From contig JBMNGP010000005.1 of the NCBI GenBank assembly GCA_050949905.1, positions 62,001-126,000 on the forward strand: a DNA stretch of 64,000 nt. Reading direction: 5' to 3'. The notes below the pieces were generated by a model that saw nothing but the letters and a program-made list of their open reading frames with translations, did not search any database and had not been told where the DNA came from. The position numbers were made by a program, and so were the translations under genes. This stretch comes from DUML01 sp050949905. Its GTDB lineage: Bacteria; Bacillota; Desulfitobacteriia; Desulfitobacteriales; Syntrophobotulaceae. This document shows positions 17,991 to 27,105 of the stretch, piece after piece. Each line of letters starts with the position of its first letter. The first letter of the stretch is position 1.

Positions 17991-19139
17991 ATGAAGTTTA
18001 GCAACAAATCTCTAATAAGCTATACTTTTATTATTTTTTTAACTTGCCTAATAGCTGCTGGGGTAGTTTTAGCTGGTGGTTATGATATTACCATTTCTAA
18101 GCCTTCGCCTGTGCAAGCAGCTCAAAAACAGGATTCGGCTGCGAGCGGAGCCAATGCCTTTTTGGGTCCCGATACTATTGAATCAATAGTAAAGAAAACA
18201 GGTCCGGCTGTAGTTAAAATTGAGACTGAGGTACAGACCAAACGGCAATATGATCCTTTTTTCGATGATCCTTTCTTTCGGGAGTTTTTCGGCGACCAGT
18301 TTCGCAGCCGGCCGGAAACAAGACAAGGTTTAGGCTCAGGTTTTATCATTTCTAAAGATGGCTATATTGTAACCAATAATCACGTTATTGATCAGGCCAG
18401 CAAAATAAATGTTTACTTAACCAGCCGCAAAGAACCTTATGAAGCGAAGCTGGTTGGTTCAGATGCCCAATTAGACTTGGCGATCATCAAAATAAATGCC
18501 GGTAATAACCTTCCTTTTTTAGAGTTTGGGGATACCAACGAACTTGAAGTCGGTAGCTGGGTAATAGCAATCGGTAATCCCTATGGGCTTGACCATACGG
18601 TTACAGTAGGGGTTATTAGCGCCAAGGGCAGGCCAATTACCATCGATGGCAATGAGTTTAAAGATCTGCTGCAAACTGATGCTTCCATTAATCCCGGTAA
18701 TAGCGGCGGACCATTAATCAATCTGCAGGGGGAAGTAATTGGAATCAATACGGCTATTAATGCCCAGGCTCAAGGCATTGGCTTTGCCATCCCCAGCTCG
18801 ACAGTTACCCAGGTCTTAGACCAGCTTATTAATGAAGGTAAAGTAATCAGGCCTTGGTTAGGGGTTATAATGCAGCCTGTTACCAAAGAGCTTGCCGACT
18901 ATTTCGGGCTGGATAAACCTCAGGGTGTATTAATTAGTTCTGTTATCGAAGATTCTCCTGCCCAAAAAGCCGGTTTAAGAAGAGCGGACATTATCCTCGA
19001 ATTTAATAAGACCAAAGTAAATGATCCCGAAAAGCTCAAAGAAGAGGTAGGAAAGACCAAAGTTGGGGATAAGGTTGTTTTGCTTGTCTTTAGAGATGGG
19101 AATACTGTTTATGTAACAGTGGAAATTAAGGCAAGATAG
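17991..19139 (+). CDS. htrA: HtrA/DegP-type serine protease
   Basis: 382 residues: an N-terminal signal anchor (residues ~8-30), a Gln/Ser-rich linker, a trypsin-like domain with His131 (TNNHVID), Asp162 (LDLAIIK) and Ser238 (NPGNSGGP), and one C-terminal PDZ domain (about 285-380). It degrades or refolds damaged envelope proteins on the outer face of the membrane. A GGAGGT ribosome site precedes the ATG, and the gene ends in a strong terminator at 19189-19224. It is single-copy in this window and flanked by unrelated genes. All catalytic residues are present. Confidence 0.95.
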   Translation: MKFSNKSLISYTFIIFLTCLIAAGVVLAGGYDITISKPSPVQAAQKQDSAASGANAFLGPDTIESIVKKTGPAVVKIETEVQTKRQYDPFFDDPFFREFFGDQFRSRPETRQGLGSGFIISKDGYIVTNNHVIDQASKINVYLTSRKEPYEAKLVGSDAQLDLAIIKINAGNNLPFLEFGDTNELEVGSWVIAIGNPYGLDHTVTVGVISAKGRPITIDGNEFKDLLQTDASINPGNSGGPLINLQGEVIGINTAINAQAQGIGFAIPSSTVTQVLDQLINEGKVIRPWLGVIMQPVTKELADYFGLDKPQGVLISSVIEDSPAQKAGLRRADIILEFNKTKVNDPEKLKEEVGKTKVGDKVVLLVFRDGNTVYVTVEIKAR

Positions 19140-19188
19140 TTAGACGTAAAATCTTTCTAAATAAATATCCAATCGAAATATATGTATT

Positions 19189-19224
19189 AAGCCTGCTGAC
19201 AGAGTATCTTGTCAACAGGCTTTT
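19189..19224 (+). terminator. Terminator of the HtrA gene
   Basis: AAGCCTGCTGACA (from 19189) pairs with TGTCAACAGGCTT (19210-19222), with one G-T wobble, followed by a T-run. Confidence 0.85.
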
Positions 19225-19318
19225 AATATTCAAGAATGTCAATAAGCCGGCAAAAACGAAGTAGAAGTATAGGATACTGACCTTTTATACAGGTCTAATT
19301 GGGTACTGGTAATAATGC

Positions 19319-19978
19319 TCAGGTAATAATTTTCAGGATTGCTCCGTAAACAAAAGTCGAGCCGAAATAAATAAGCAAACAACCAAGTGCGGCGATTATA
19401 AGCCGATAAGGCTTTTCCTTGATAAACTGGCGGGTTTTGCCGACAACAATGGATACTAAACCATACCAGATAAAGTCGGCTGTAATATGCCCAAGATAAT
19501 AAATGACGACGCCTGTAACGGCATAAGCACTAAAAGACTGCATTATAAACCCTAAGCCGATAACCGCCCACCATAAAAGAAAATAGGGATTAGCAGCACT
19601 GATAACCATACCGGAAATAAACATATTCCGGGAACTGGATTTGCTTTGGTCTGCTTCCAATTTTAATTTATTTTTTGCCGAGCTGTAGATCATATCCCAG
19701 CCCATATAAATAAGATATAATCCCCCAATGAGGCCAATACCAATTTGGGCTGCAGAGGATTGTAATACAAGATTAAAGCCCAAAAAAATAAAAATAATCA
19801 AGAATAATTCCAAAACTGCATGGCCTGCGGTAATGATAAACCCTGAACGGGGACCGGATTCCAAGGCTTGCCCTATGGTATAAGTAAGCAGGGAACCGGG
19901 CATCATGGCACCGGAAAAACCAACGGCCAGAGCTGAGAAAAATAGAAACAGCATAAAAACCACAACCCCGCTATCCAC
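19319..19978 (-). CDS. LysE family exporter
   Basis: 219 residues with about six membrane spans. The N-terminal stretch AVGFSGAMMPGSLLTYTIGQ followed by GFIITAGHAVLE is the LysE/RhtB family signature, and AANPYFLLWW is the conserved second motif. Family members export amino acids or small polar metabolites; the substrate here is unknown. It lies on the minus strand between HtrA and the NSS symporter. Confidence 0.88.
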   Translation of the reverse strand: MDSGVVVFMLFLFFSALAVGFSGAMMPGSLLTYTIGQALESGPRSGFIITAGHAVLELFLIIFIFLGFNLVLQSSAAQIGIGLIGGLYLIYMGWDMIYSSAKNKLKLEADQSKSSSRNMFISGMVISAANPYFLLWWAVIGLGFIMQSFSAYAVTGVVIYYLGHITADFIWYGLVSIVVGKTRQFIKEKPYRLIIAALGCLLIYFGSTFVYGAILKIIT

Positions 19979-20218
19979 ATATTTCTGCTGGTTATCTGCT
20001 TGATTTTAGCATTTAATGTTGGAAGAAACAATATAAAATATTTATTGTCACCTTGTCAACAGGAGCTGTCTTAAAGGAAATCGTATATCAGAAATAAAAA
20101 TTCAATTGATTTAAACAAAATATGCTAAGTCATCTTTCATTAGTAAAATTTTTTGCTATAATATCTATTATATAAGACCATCAAAAAAATGAAATGTGTA
20201 TTGAGAAAGGAGTTTGAG

Positions 20219-21568
20219 ATGGAAAAATTAAAAGGACGTGAACAGTGGGGTTCAAAACTGGCTTTCATTTTAGCCGCAGCCGGATCTGCCGTTGGTCTGG
20301 GCAATATCTGGCGCTTTCCTTATCTGGCAGGGGACAATGGTGGCGCTGCATTTTTAATTATTTACTTAGCATGTATTCTGATTATTGGTTATCCTTTAAT
20401 GAATACCGAATTCGCCATTGGTAGAGCAACTGGCAAGAATCCTATCGGAGCATTTAAGGCCTTAGCTCCAAATACGCCTTGGTGGCTGGTTGGAGCCTTG
20501 GCTGTTTTGGCTCCCTTTGTAATTCTCTCTTACTATTCTGTAGTAGCGGGTTGGGCAACTGCCTATATTTTTAAATCCCTGGCCGGCCTTGCTCCAACTA
20601 CGGATTATACTAATGTCTTTGTTTCCCATATTACTAGTGTTTGGGAGCCTATTATTTGGCACTTCATATTTATGGGAATAACAATCGCTATCATTGCTGC
20701 GGGAGTTGTATCGGGTCTTCAAAAAGTCGCCAAAGCACTCATGCCTTTATTATTCTTAATTCTTGTTGTTCTGGCTGTGCGGGGGATTACTTTACCCGGT
20801 TCAGGTGAAGGTCTTTCCTTCTACCTTAAACCGGATTTCAGCAAAGTAGACGGAGGTACCTTCCTCGATGCCGTTGGCCAAGCCTTTTTTAGCCTAAGCC
20901 TCGGTATGGGAGCCATGATCACCTATGGCAGCTATTTGAGTAAAAAAGAGAGCATTACCAGCAGCACAGGCTGGGTTGTTGGCTTGGATACTCTGGCAGC
21001 TTTCCTGGCTGGATTTGCTATTTTCCCAGCGGTGTTTGTCTACGGTTTCAGCCCGGGATCGGGTGCAGGTCTGGCTTTCATGACTTTGCCTGCGGTATTT
21101 GCCAATATGCCTGCCGGCTCTTTCTTTGGTGCTTTGTTCTTCGTGCTCTTAAGCATAGCCGCCCTTACCTCGGCCATGTCCCTCCTGGAAGTGGTTGCGG
21201 CTTGGGTTATTGATGAAAAAGGCTGGAGCAGAAAAAAGGCTGCCCTAATTATTGGTACTGTTGTCTTTGTATTTGGCCTGCCCAGTACTTTAGGTTATAG
21301 CGTCATGAGCGGTATTAAACCGCTGGGTCTTGATCTCCTGGATTTCTATGATTTTGTCGCCAATGCCATCTTCTTGCCTCTTGGCGGTATATTGACCGCT
21401 GTATTTGCCGCTTTCATCTGGAAGACCAAGAATGCTTTGCAAGAAATCAATGAGCCGAAAGGGTCTTTCTCCTTTGGCAACTGGTATGGTACCTTAGTCG
21501 GCGTAATTATTCCCGTTGTTGTTGGTATCATAATGATTGCCGGTCTGTACAAGCAGTTTGTCGGATAA
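20219..21568 (+). CDS. Sodium-dependent NSS family amino-acid/neurotransmitter-type symporter
   Basis: 449 residues, 11-12 spans. The N-terminus WGSKLAFILAAAGSAVGLGN then IWRFPYLAGDNGGAAF is the sodium- and substrate-binding TM1 motif of the NSS family (LeuT, Tyt1). The ATG at 20219 is chosen because GAAAGGAG lies 7 bases upstream; an earlier in-frame ATG at 20189 has no such site. It probably imports an amino acid with Na+. The gene is followed by a perfect 11-bp terminator hairpin, and a group II intron sits directly behind that hairpin. Confidence 0.93.
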   Translation: MEKLKGREQWGSKLAFILAAAGSAVGLGNIWRFPYLAGDNGGAAFLIIYLACILIIGYPLMNTEFAIGRATGKNPIGAFKALAPNTPWWLVGALAVLAPFVILSYYSVVAGWATAYIFKSLAGLAPTTDYTNVFVSHITSVWEPIIWHFIFMGITIAIIAAGVVSGLQKVAKALMPLLFLILVVLAVRGITLPGSGEGLSFYLKPDFSKVDGGTFLDAVGQAFFSLSLGMGAMITYGSYLSKKESITSSTGWVVGLDTLAAFLAGFAIFPAVFVYGFSPGSGAGLAFMTLPAVFANMPAGSFFGALFFVLLSIAALTSAMSLLEVVAAWVIDEKGWSRKKAALIIGTVVFVFGLPSTLGYSVMSGIKPLGLDLLDFYDFVANAIFLPLGGILTAVFAAFIWKTKNALQEINEPKGSFSFGNWYGTLVGVIIPVVVGIIMIAGLYKQFVG

Positions 21569-21631
21569 AGCCAGATCCAAATGCAAGTTTCAGACCAATA
21601 TTTAGGTTCTTTGACCCTGCTTGGAACAAAA

Positions 21632-21670
21632 AAAACCGTTTTTGCCTTAAGAAGCGAAAACGGTTTTCCT
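21632..21670 (+). terminator. Terminator of the NSS symporter gene
   Basis: AAAACCGTTTT (21632-21642) and AAAACGGTTTT (21657-21667) form a perfect 11-bp stem. The group II intron begins 7 bases after the stem, the typical class IIC target position. Confidence 0.88.
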
Positions 21671-22080
21671 TTATGTACGCCCAGCATGGGCGTTATCTAT
21701 ACGGTGAAAGTCCGGAACGGGGGCTGGCGAGCGCCTACCGTAGCCGAGAACAAGGGTGTCCGTCGTGAGGCGGAATCTGAAGGAAGTTTAAGGCAAATGC
21801 ACGGCTTGAGGTACACGAACCCAATTTGAGGCTGTCATAACTGGATGAGTCTCCATAACAAGATTAAATCCAAAGCCGCCAAGAGTTATGGCAGTATACT
21901 TGGGCAAGCGCGGGCAGAAAGATAACGTTCTTATCTGGGGAGGTCTGCAGGAAACGCGAAGTTACTTCGTAACCGCACTCGAAAGGGTGCGCTGAATCTG
22001 CAGAAGTCAGCAGAGGTCATAGTACGGGAGTAAGCGACGGCGGAAACCGGAAGGACCGAACTTAAAGGAGAGATGAGCCT

Positions 22081-23490
22081 ATGCGTTCGCATGATGAGCA
22101 ACGAAAGCAGCCAACTTCATATGAAGGCTTACGGCAGAAAGTAGCGGTGAAGCCGCAAGGGTATGTCGGAGCGCCGAGCTCATCGTCGGCACAAGTAGAC
22201 CACTCATCTCGCGAAGACCAAGGCGATTTGCTGGATAGAATGCTAGAACGAAACAATCTTCGACTTGCCTACCGGCGAGTGGTACAAAACGGAGGAGCGC
22301 CCGGCATCGACGGAGTGACGGTAAAAGACTTAAAAGCTCACTTGTGGGAGTGCTGGGACACTGTCAAAGCAGAACTCCTGACGGGAACCTACAAGCCAGC
22401 ACCTGTCAGACGGGTGGAAATCCCCAAACCCGGAGGCGGTGTCCGCTTGTTAGGCATCCCCACCGTAATGGACCGGCTCATCCAGCAAGCCCTACTCCAA
22501 GTGATGACCCCAATATTTGACCCGTATTTCTCTCCGAACAGCTTTGGTTTCCGGCCTGGCAAACGGGCCCACGACGCAGTCAAACAAGCTCAGGCCTACA
22601 TCCAAGAAGGATATCGCTATGTCGTGGACATGGACTTGGAAAAGTTCTTTGACCGAGTGAACCATGACATCCTCATGGCGAGAGTAGCCCGAAAAGTTAA
22701 GGATAAAAGAGTCCTAAAACTTACCCGAGGATACCTTAATGCCGGAGTCATGGAAAACGGAGTGACAAAAGAGACAGTCGAAGGAACTCCTCAAGGAGGC
22801 CCCTTAAGTCCGCTGCTGGCGAACATCTTACTGGATGACCTAGACCAGGAGTTAACCAAAAGAGGACATCGCTTTGTGCGTTATGCCGATGACTGTAACA
22901 TCTTCGTCAAGAGCAAGCGAGCCGGAGAACGGGTAATGAAATCGGTCATTCAATTTGTAGAGGGGAAGTTAAAACTCAGAGTAAATCGAGAGAAAAGTGC
23001 TGTAGATAGACCGTGGAACCGAAAATTTCTCGGGTTTAGCTTTCTACCCAATCGCCAAGCGACGATTCGCCTGGCCCCCAAGACGATAGAACGATTCAAA
23101 GAAAAGATTCGGGAAATAACCAGTCGGACAAGACCGATGTCGATGTCTGAGCGAATCCACAAATTGAATCAATATCTCATGGGATGGATAGGATACTTTA
23201 AACTGGCCGCGGCTAAAAGTCACTGTGAAAAATTGGACGCATGGATACGCAGAAGACTGCGCATGTGCCTGTGGAAACAGTGGAAAAGAGTGCGAACACG
23301 AATCCGGGAACTCCGCGCCTTAGGTCTGCCGGACTGGATTGTGTTCATGATGGCAAACTCTCGACGAGGGGCATGGGAAATGTCCCGAAACACAAATAAT
23401 GCCCTCAACAATTCCTATTGGGAACGTCAAGGGCTAAAGAGTCTGCTTCATCGTTATTTGGAAATTCGTGAACCTTTAGGAACCGCCTAG
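22081..23490 (+). CDS. ltrA: Group II intron-encoded reverse transcriptase/maturase
   Basis: 469 residues. The reverse transcriptase palm carries GAPGIDGVTVKDL, QGGPLSPLLANILLDDLD and the catalytic box FVRYADDCNIFV. A maturase (X) domain of about 100 residues follows (MGWIGYFKLA region) with a basic tail. There is no HNH endonuclease domain, as expected for class IIC. AAAGGAG lies 10-16 bases before the ATG. The stop codon at 23488-23490 falls inside the domain V hairpin, a tight ORF/ribozyme overlap. The protein splices and retro-mobilises the intron. Confidence 0.94.
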   Translation: MRSHDEQRKQPTSYEGLRQKVAVKPQGYVGAPSSSSAQVDHSSREDQGDLLDRMLERNNLRLAYRRVVQNGGAPGIDGVTVKDLKAHLWECWDTVKAELLTGTYKPAPVRRVEIPKPGGGVRLLGIPTVMDRLIQQALLQVMTPIFDPYFSPNSFGFRPGKRAHDAVKQAQAYIQEGYRYVVDMDLEKFFDRVNHDILMARVARKVKDKRVLKLTRGYLNAGVMENGVTKETVEGTPQGGPLSPLLANILLDDLDQELTKRGHRFVRYADDCNIFVKSKRAGERVMKSVIQFVEGKLKLRVNREKSAVDRPWNRKFLGFSFLPNRQATIRLAPKTIERFKEKIREITSRTRPMSMSERIHKLNQYLMGWIGYFKLAAAKSHCEKLDAWIRRRLRMCLWKQWKRVRTRIRELRALGLPDWIVFMMANSRRGAWEMSRNTNNALNNSYWERQGLKSLLHRYLEIREPLGTA

Positions 23491-23551
23491 TGCGGACCCG
23501 CATGCTAGGTGGTGTGAGAGGACGGAGGCTAGCCGCCTCCTCCTACTCGAT
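23481..23551 (+). other. Group II intron domains V and VI
   Basis: Domain V: AACCGCCTAG (23481-23490) pairs with CTAGGTGGT (23505-23513) around an inner bulged stem, with CGC as the probable catalytic triad. Domain VI: GGAGGC (23524-23529) pairs with GCCTCC (23535-23540), followed by CTACTCGAT, which should contain the branch-point A. These set the 3' boundary. Confidence 0.8.
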
Positions 23552-23601
23552 CAGTGATAAAGGAGTGAGGTCGTTGCTAGGAGTATGAGCCAATTATTTT
23601 T

Positions 23602-24894
23602 GGTTCTATAATAAATGTTGGGGTAACCAGCAGGAAAAAATAAAGCATAAGCGAAAACCTACCGAGTAAATAAACCCACCACGATCACTTACAGGAGGTT
23701 TTCCTTATGCTTAACTCTAATTATATCCAAACTTTATTCGGAATCAAAGATGCAATTGTAACAAATGTAGAAAATGATGCTGATGAATCTCTTATTAATG
23801 TCTACTTAGAACTAAAAAGAGATATCCATGAATGCCCTAACTGCAAGGAACTGACAGATAGTATTCATGATTATAGAATTCAGAAGATTAAAGGTCCACC
23901 ATTAGGAGAAAAATTTATTCTCTTCCATTACCGTAAACGACGGTATGTTTGCCCTACTTGTGGAAAACGTTTTTACGAAAATAATTCTTTTGTTCCAAGA
24001 TATCACCGAATGACTTCAAGCCTGGTTTCGTATATCTTGAGAGAGCTAAGAAGTACCAGCTCCAGGTTAAGTGTTGCTAATAAGTGTAACATTTCTGTTT
24101 ATACAGTTTCCCGTGTTTTTAACTTCATTTCACCTGGCAAACCAAAACTCCCGGAGGTTATATCCATCGACGAATTCAAAGGCAACACCGAAACAGGCAA
24201 ATACCAGTGTATTCTTACAGACCCTAAAAATCACAAGGTTTTAGATATTCTTCCTGGCCGAGAAGCTCATCATCTTTCTACATACTTTTTCTCTTTTCCC
24301 AGAGAAGAACGCGCCAAGGTTAAAGTAATTGTTATAGATATGTGGAAGCCTTATGCGGATATGGCTAAAACTTATTTCAAAAATGCTATTGTTGTTATTG
24401 ATCGTTTTCATTATATCCGCCAGGTATTGTGGGCATTTGACAAGATACGTCGTGAAGAGCAGCATAAGTTTTCCAGAGAGCGTAGGCGTTACTTTAAAAG
24501 GAGCAAAAAACTCCTCTGGGCAAGATTCTTTAAATTAAGTGAAGAAAATAGGCAAGCCGTAGAAGTAATGCTTAATCTTTCCCCCAGGCTTAAAGAAGCC
24601 TTTCTCCTGAAAGAGAAATTTTTAGAGTTTGTTGATGCCTCAGATTTTAATGAAGCCAAGAATAAGCTTCAGGAATGGTATCTATATGTTTCCGTTAGTA
24701 ACCTACCCGAGTTCAATTATTGCTTTGAAACAATTAGCCGTTGGCAAGATAGTATTCTTAATTCCTTTAAAGTGCCCTATACTAACGCCTACACAGAAGG
24801 AGTAAACAATAAGGTTAAAGTTCTTAAACGCAATGCATTTGGGCTAAGAAATTTTAATAGGTTGAGATCCCGCATACTTTACATGATGTCCTGA
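23602..24894 (+). mobile_element. ISL3-family insertion sequence, right end not found
   Basis: The left end candidate GGTTCTATAATAAATGTTGG (from 23602) precedes the transposase gene by about 105 bases and looks like an ISL3-type terminal repeat. No matching inverted copy was found after the transposase stop. Instead a 20-bp perfect hairpin (24901-24947) and a 174-bp palindromic element (24991-25164) follow. The element therefore seems to have lost its right end or to have been interrupted there. Confidence 0.65.
23707..24894 (+). CDS. ISL3-family transposase
   Basis: 395 residues. An N-terminal zinc finger (CPNC...CPTCGKRF) is followed by a helix-turn-helix and a DDE catalytic domain. The acidic residues are in ISIDEFKGN, IVIDMWKPY and YTEGVNNKVK. 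The C-terminal FGLRNFNRLRSRIL segment is the normal end of the family, so the protein appears full length. AGGAGG precedes the ATG. It would cut and rejoin IS ends, though the right end is not recognisable. Confidence 0.92.
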   Translation: MLNSNYIQTLFGIKDAIVTNVENDADESLINVYLELKRDIHECPNCKELTDSIHDYRIQKIKGPPLGEKFILFHYRKRRYVCPTCGKRFYENNSFVPRYHRMTSSLVSYILRELRSTSSRLSVANKCNISVYTVSRVFNFISPGKPKLPEVISIDEFKGNTETGKYQCILTDPKNHKVLDILPGREAHHLSTYFFSFPREERAKVKVIVIDMWKPYADMAKTYFKNAIVVIDRFHYIRQVLWAFDKIRREEQHKFSRERRRYFKRSKKLLWARFFKLSEENRQAVEVMLNLSPRLKEAFLLKEKFLEFVDASDFNEAKNKLQEWYLYVSVSNLPEFNYCFETISRWQDSILNSFKVPYTNAYTEGVNNKVKVLKRNAFGLRNFNRLRSRILYMMS

Positions 24895-24900
24895 GTTTGA

Positions 24901-24947
24901 GTAGGGTAGGATGGACTGAATCTACGCTTCAGTCCATCCTACCCTAC
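24901..24947. repeat. 20-bp perfect hairpin after the transposase
   Basis: GTAGGGTAGGATGGACTGAA (24901-24920) is exactly mirrored at 24928-24947 with a 7-base loop. It starts 7 bases after the transposase stop. No T-run follows, so it is not a standard terminator. Confidence 0.75.
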
Positions 24948-24990
24948 AGAGAAAGATACTAACACAACTTCTGCTTCCTGCATCATAGAA

Positions 24991-25164
24991 AACTTGACCA
25001 AATACGGAAATGAGCGTTAAGGGGTAGTAGCGTTAAGCGAACAAAAAAACGCAGCGTTAAAACATGCCAAGGTTAACTTGCAGATAGCCTAGGGGTTTTG
25101 GCATGTTAGCAAGTATTTTTGTTCGTAGCTACGTGACCGTGCGAATAGAGTATTTGGTCAAGTT
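24991..25164. mobile_element. 174-bp MITE-like nested palindrome
   Basis: Outer 15-bp perfect inverted repeats: AACTTGACCAAATAC (24991-25005) and its complement (25150-25164). Inside are further paired arms: GCGAACAAAAA (25037-25047) with TTTTTGTTCG (25116-25125), and AACATGCCAA (25061-25070) with TTGGCATGTT (25098-25107). The octamer AGCGTTAA also occurs three times. There is no coding potential. This fits a non-autonomous miniature transposable element able to fold end to end. The rest of the 24895-25267 gap shows nothing else. Confidence 0.6.
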
Positions 25165-25267
25165 CAATGGCAAAAGAAGACGCCTTCAAGGATGAAGACA
25201 TCTTCTTCAATATTTGGTTTATTTACTCTCCGTTTTCTGACTTAACCCCAACAATTGACAGAGAGCC

Positions 25268-26053
25268 TTATTTTTTATCGGAAAGTTCTCTTTTTTGCCC
25301 TTTTATTTTCCAATAAATAAAAATCGAGGCGAGGATAATCGCTACCAAGCTGACAACCTGAGCGACTCGCAGTGGCCCCAGCATCAGGCTGTCTGTTCTC
25401 ATGCCTTCGATAAAAAAGCGGCCAAGAGAGTAAAGAATTAAATAAGACATGGCTACAATCCCGTCAGGTAGTGCTTTGCGCCTAATCAGCCAGAGAAGAA
25501 AAAGGAAAACCAAGCCATTCCACAAAGATTCGTAAAGAAAAGTAGGATGGTAATACAAGCCGTCAATGTACATGCCATTCTGGATAAAATCCGGGAATTT
25601 GCTGATAAATTCGGGGGATACAGGGCCGCCGTGAGCTTCCTGATTAAAGAAATTCCCCCATCTCCCAATAGCCTGTCCCAGAATAAGGCTGGGAGCGATA
25701 ATATCGGCTAGAGCCCAAAGTTTTAGGTCTTTATGCCGGCGAATATACCAATATCCCGCCAGAAAGCCGCCGATTATGCCGCCATGGATTGCTAAGCCTC
25801 CGTGCCAAACGGCCGGGATTTCCCAAGGATTGGCAGCGTAATATCCCCAGTTGAAAAGAACATAATAGAGCCTGGCTCCAATAATGGCACCTGGTATGAT
25901 CAGCAGAACCAGGTTAGTAAACTTTTCAGGGTCTATTGGGCGCTTGGCTGCATGGTAATTAGCGAGGAGAATTCCTAAACCGAAAGCTAAAGCGATAAGC
26001 AGGCTGTACCAATAGATTGGTTTAGGCCCAAGATAAAAGGCAATTGGATTCAA
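25268..26053 (-). CDS. lgt: Prolipoprotein diacylglyceryl transferase
   Basis: 261 residues, seven spans. It carries the Lgt signature GQAIGRWGNFFNQEAHGG and the upstream HGGLAIHGGIIGG, both needed to transfer diacylglycerol from phosphatidylglycerol to the lipobox cysteine of prelipoproteins. It acts in the cytoplasmic membrane. The start is well placed after an AGGAGGA site on the minus strand. It stands alone next to the mobile-element cluster and appears undamaged by it. Confidence 0.96.
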   Translation of the reverse strand: MNPIAFYLGPKPIYWYSLLIALAFGLGILLANYHAAKRPIDPEKFTNLVLLIIPGAIIGARLYYVLFNWGYYAANPWEIPAVWHGGLAIHGGIIGGFLAGYWYIRRHKDLKLWALADIIAPSLILGQAIGRWGNFFNQEAHGGPVSPEFISKFPDFIQNGMYIDGLYYHPTFLYESLWNGLVFLFLLWLIRRKALPDGIVAMSYLILYSLGRFFIEGMRTDSLMLGPLRVAQVVSLVAIILASIFIYWKIKGQKRELSDKK

Positions 26054-26161
26054 AGCTAGTATCCTCCTGTTATTTTAGTGAAATAATTATAGCAGATTTT
26101 AAGATAATTTTTAAATAATACTCCAACAGGAGTGCTGACTTTTATACGAGGAGGTAATAGT

Positions 26162-26524
26162 ATGAAATTTTGTTGGGTTACACTAATGGTTAAAAACATG
26201 GAAGAATCCCTAAGGTTTTATCAGGAAATAGTAGGGCTGGTTGTGAGCAGAAGATTTGCCGCCGGTCCAGGAACCGAGATTGCTTTTCTGGGAGACGGTC
26301 ATACTAAGATTGAGCTGATCTGCAATGAAGCCCAGAGGGAAGTTGTGCTTGGCCAGGATATTTCCCTGGGATTTGAAGTTAAGTCTGTAGATGAAATGAT
26401 GTCTTTTATCAAAACAAAAGGCCTCACTGTTCACAGTGGGCCATTTGAGCCAAATCCTAATGTTAAATTTTTCTATGTTCTGGATCCTAACGGTTTAAAA
26501 ATTCAATTCGTTGAGAATAAATAG
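26162..26524 (+). CDS. VOC (glyoxalase/bleomycin-resistance) family protein
   Basis: 120 residues with the paired beta-alpha-beta-beta-beta modules of the vicinal oxygen chelate fold: WVTLMVKNMEESLRFYQEIVG at the N-terminus and PNVKFFYVLDPNGLKIQFVE at the C-terminus. The start at 26162 follows GAGGAGGT; an earlier in-frame codon at 26132 has no such site. It may be a small lyase, isomerase or binding protein, and the substrate cannot be told. It lies in a convergent pair with the cupin gene. Confidence 0.82.
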   Translation: MKFCWVTLMVKNMEESLRFYQEIVGLVVSRRFAAGPGTEIAFLGDGHTKIELICNEAQREVVLGQDISLGFEVKSVDEMMSFIKTKGLTVHSGPFEPNPNVKFFYVLDPNGLKIQFVENK

Positions 26525-26553
26525 GTGGCTGCTTTCTGTTTGTTTACTTAAAC

Positions 26554-26901
26554 TTATTTATCTCCTTCTTCCGGGACAATGCAAATGAAGGAGAGGGTTT
26601 CCTCGGAGTTATTGCTAAACTGGTGCAGCTTTCCCCCAGGGACATAGGCAAAAGAACCTTCGGTTATTTCATATTCCTGACCGTCTAAATATAAAGTTCC
26701 GCTGCCTTCTGCAATATAATTAATATGCGGCCAGGGGTGGGTATGCCTGGGGGTAAACCCGCCGGCTTCCAGAGTGAAAAGCCGCATAGTCCAGCCTTCC
26801 CAGCCTTCTTTTGGTGATACCAAGACCTTTTTCCAGGCACTTTTTACCTCTGCTCCTTGTACCGGAATTCCTGCTAAATCATTAATATGGCTGACGATCA
26901 T
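26554..26901 (-). CDS. Cupin domain protein
   Basis: 115 residues from the preferred start (ATG 26901, with AGGAG and AAGGG just upstream). The conserved cupin motif 1 is FTPRHTHPWPHINYIAEGSG and motif 2 is AYVPGGKLHQFSNN, giving a metal site of three His plus one Glu/Gln. Small single-cupin proteins of this kind may be sugar or dioxygenase-like enzymes or sensors. No specific function is claimed. An earlier in-frame ATG at 27006 would add a poorly conserved 35-residue extension. Confidence 0.8.
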   Translation of the reverse strand: MIVSHINDLAGIPVQGAEVKSAWKKVLVSPKEGWEGWTMRLFTLEAGGFTPRHTHPWPHINYIAEGSGTLYLDGQEYEITEGSFAYVPGGKLHQFSNNSEETLSFICIVPEEGDK

Positions 26902-27105
26902 CCCTTCACCACTCCTATCTTGGTTATAATCTACAAGCTGATTATACCTTGTTTTTTTGCCTGACAAAAGATTACTCTTAAACAAGGCCATCATTAAATG
27001 TCGCAAAATAAATATTAATGCAAATCGACAAATTTCTAATCAAATTTTAATTTGCAGTTAAGGACAGCTTAATTTTGAGTGGCTAAAATAAAGCCATAAT
27101 AATGA

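Larger units (their letters stand above)
21675..23551 (+). mobile_element. Class IIC group II intron
   Basis: A complete 1877-base retroelement. The 5' end GTACGCCCAGCATGGGCG followed by GGTGAAAGTCC aligns position for position with the start I recall for the Oceanobacillus iheyensis IIC intron. Typical domain I segments follow (AAGGGTGTCCGTCGTGAGGC, GGAATCTGAAGGAAG, ACACGAACCCA, TGGATGAGTCTCC). The intron protein lies at 22081-23490. Domain V and VI hairpins end in CCTACTCGAT at 23551. It lies 7 bases beyond an intrinsic terminator stem, as IIC introns prefer. All parts look intact, so it may be active. Confidence 0.93.

Noticed and set aside
24901..24947. 20-bp hairpin as a transposase terminator
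   Set aside because: No T-run follows and the stem is far longer than needed; a mobile-element or repeat origin is more likely.
24991..25164. Palindromic element as the right end of the ISL3 element
   Set aside because: Its terminal repeat does not match the ISL3 left-end candidate at 23602.
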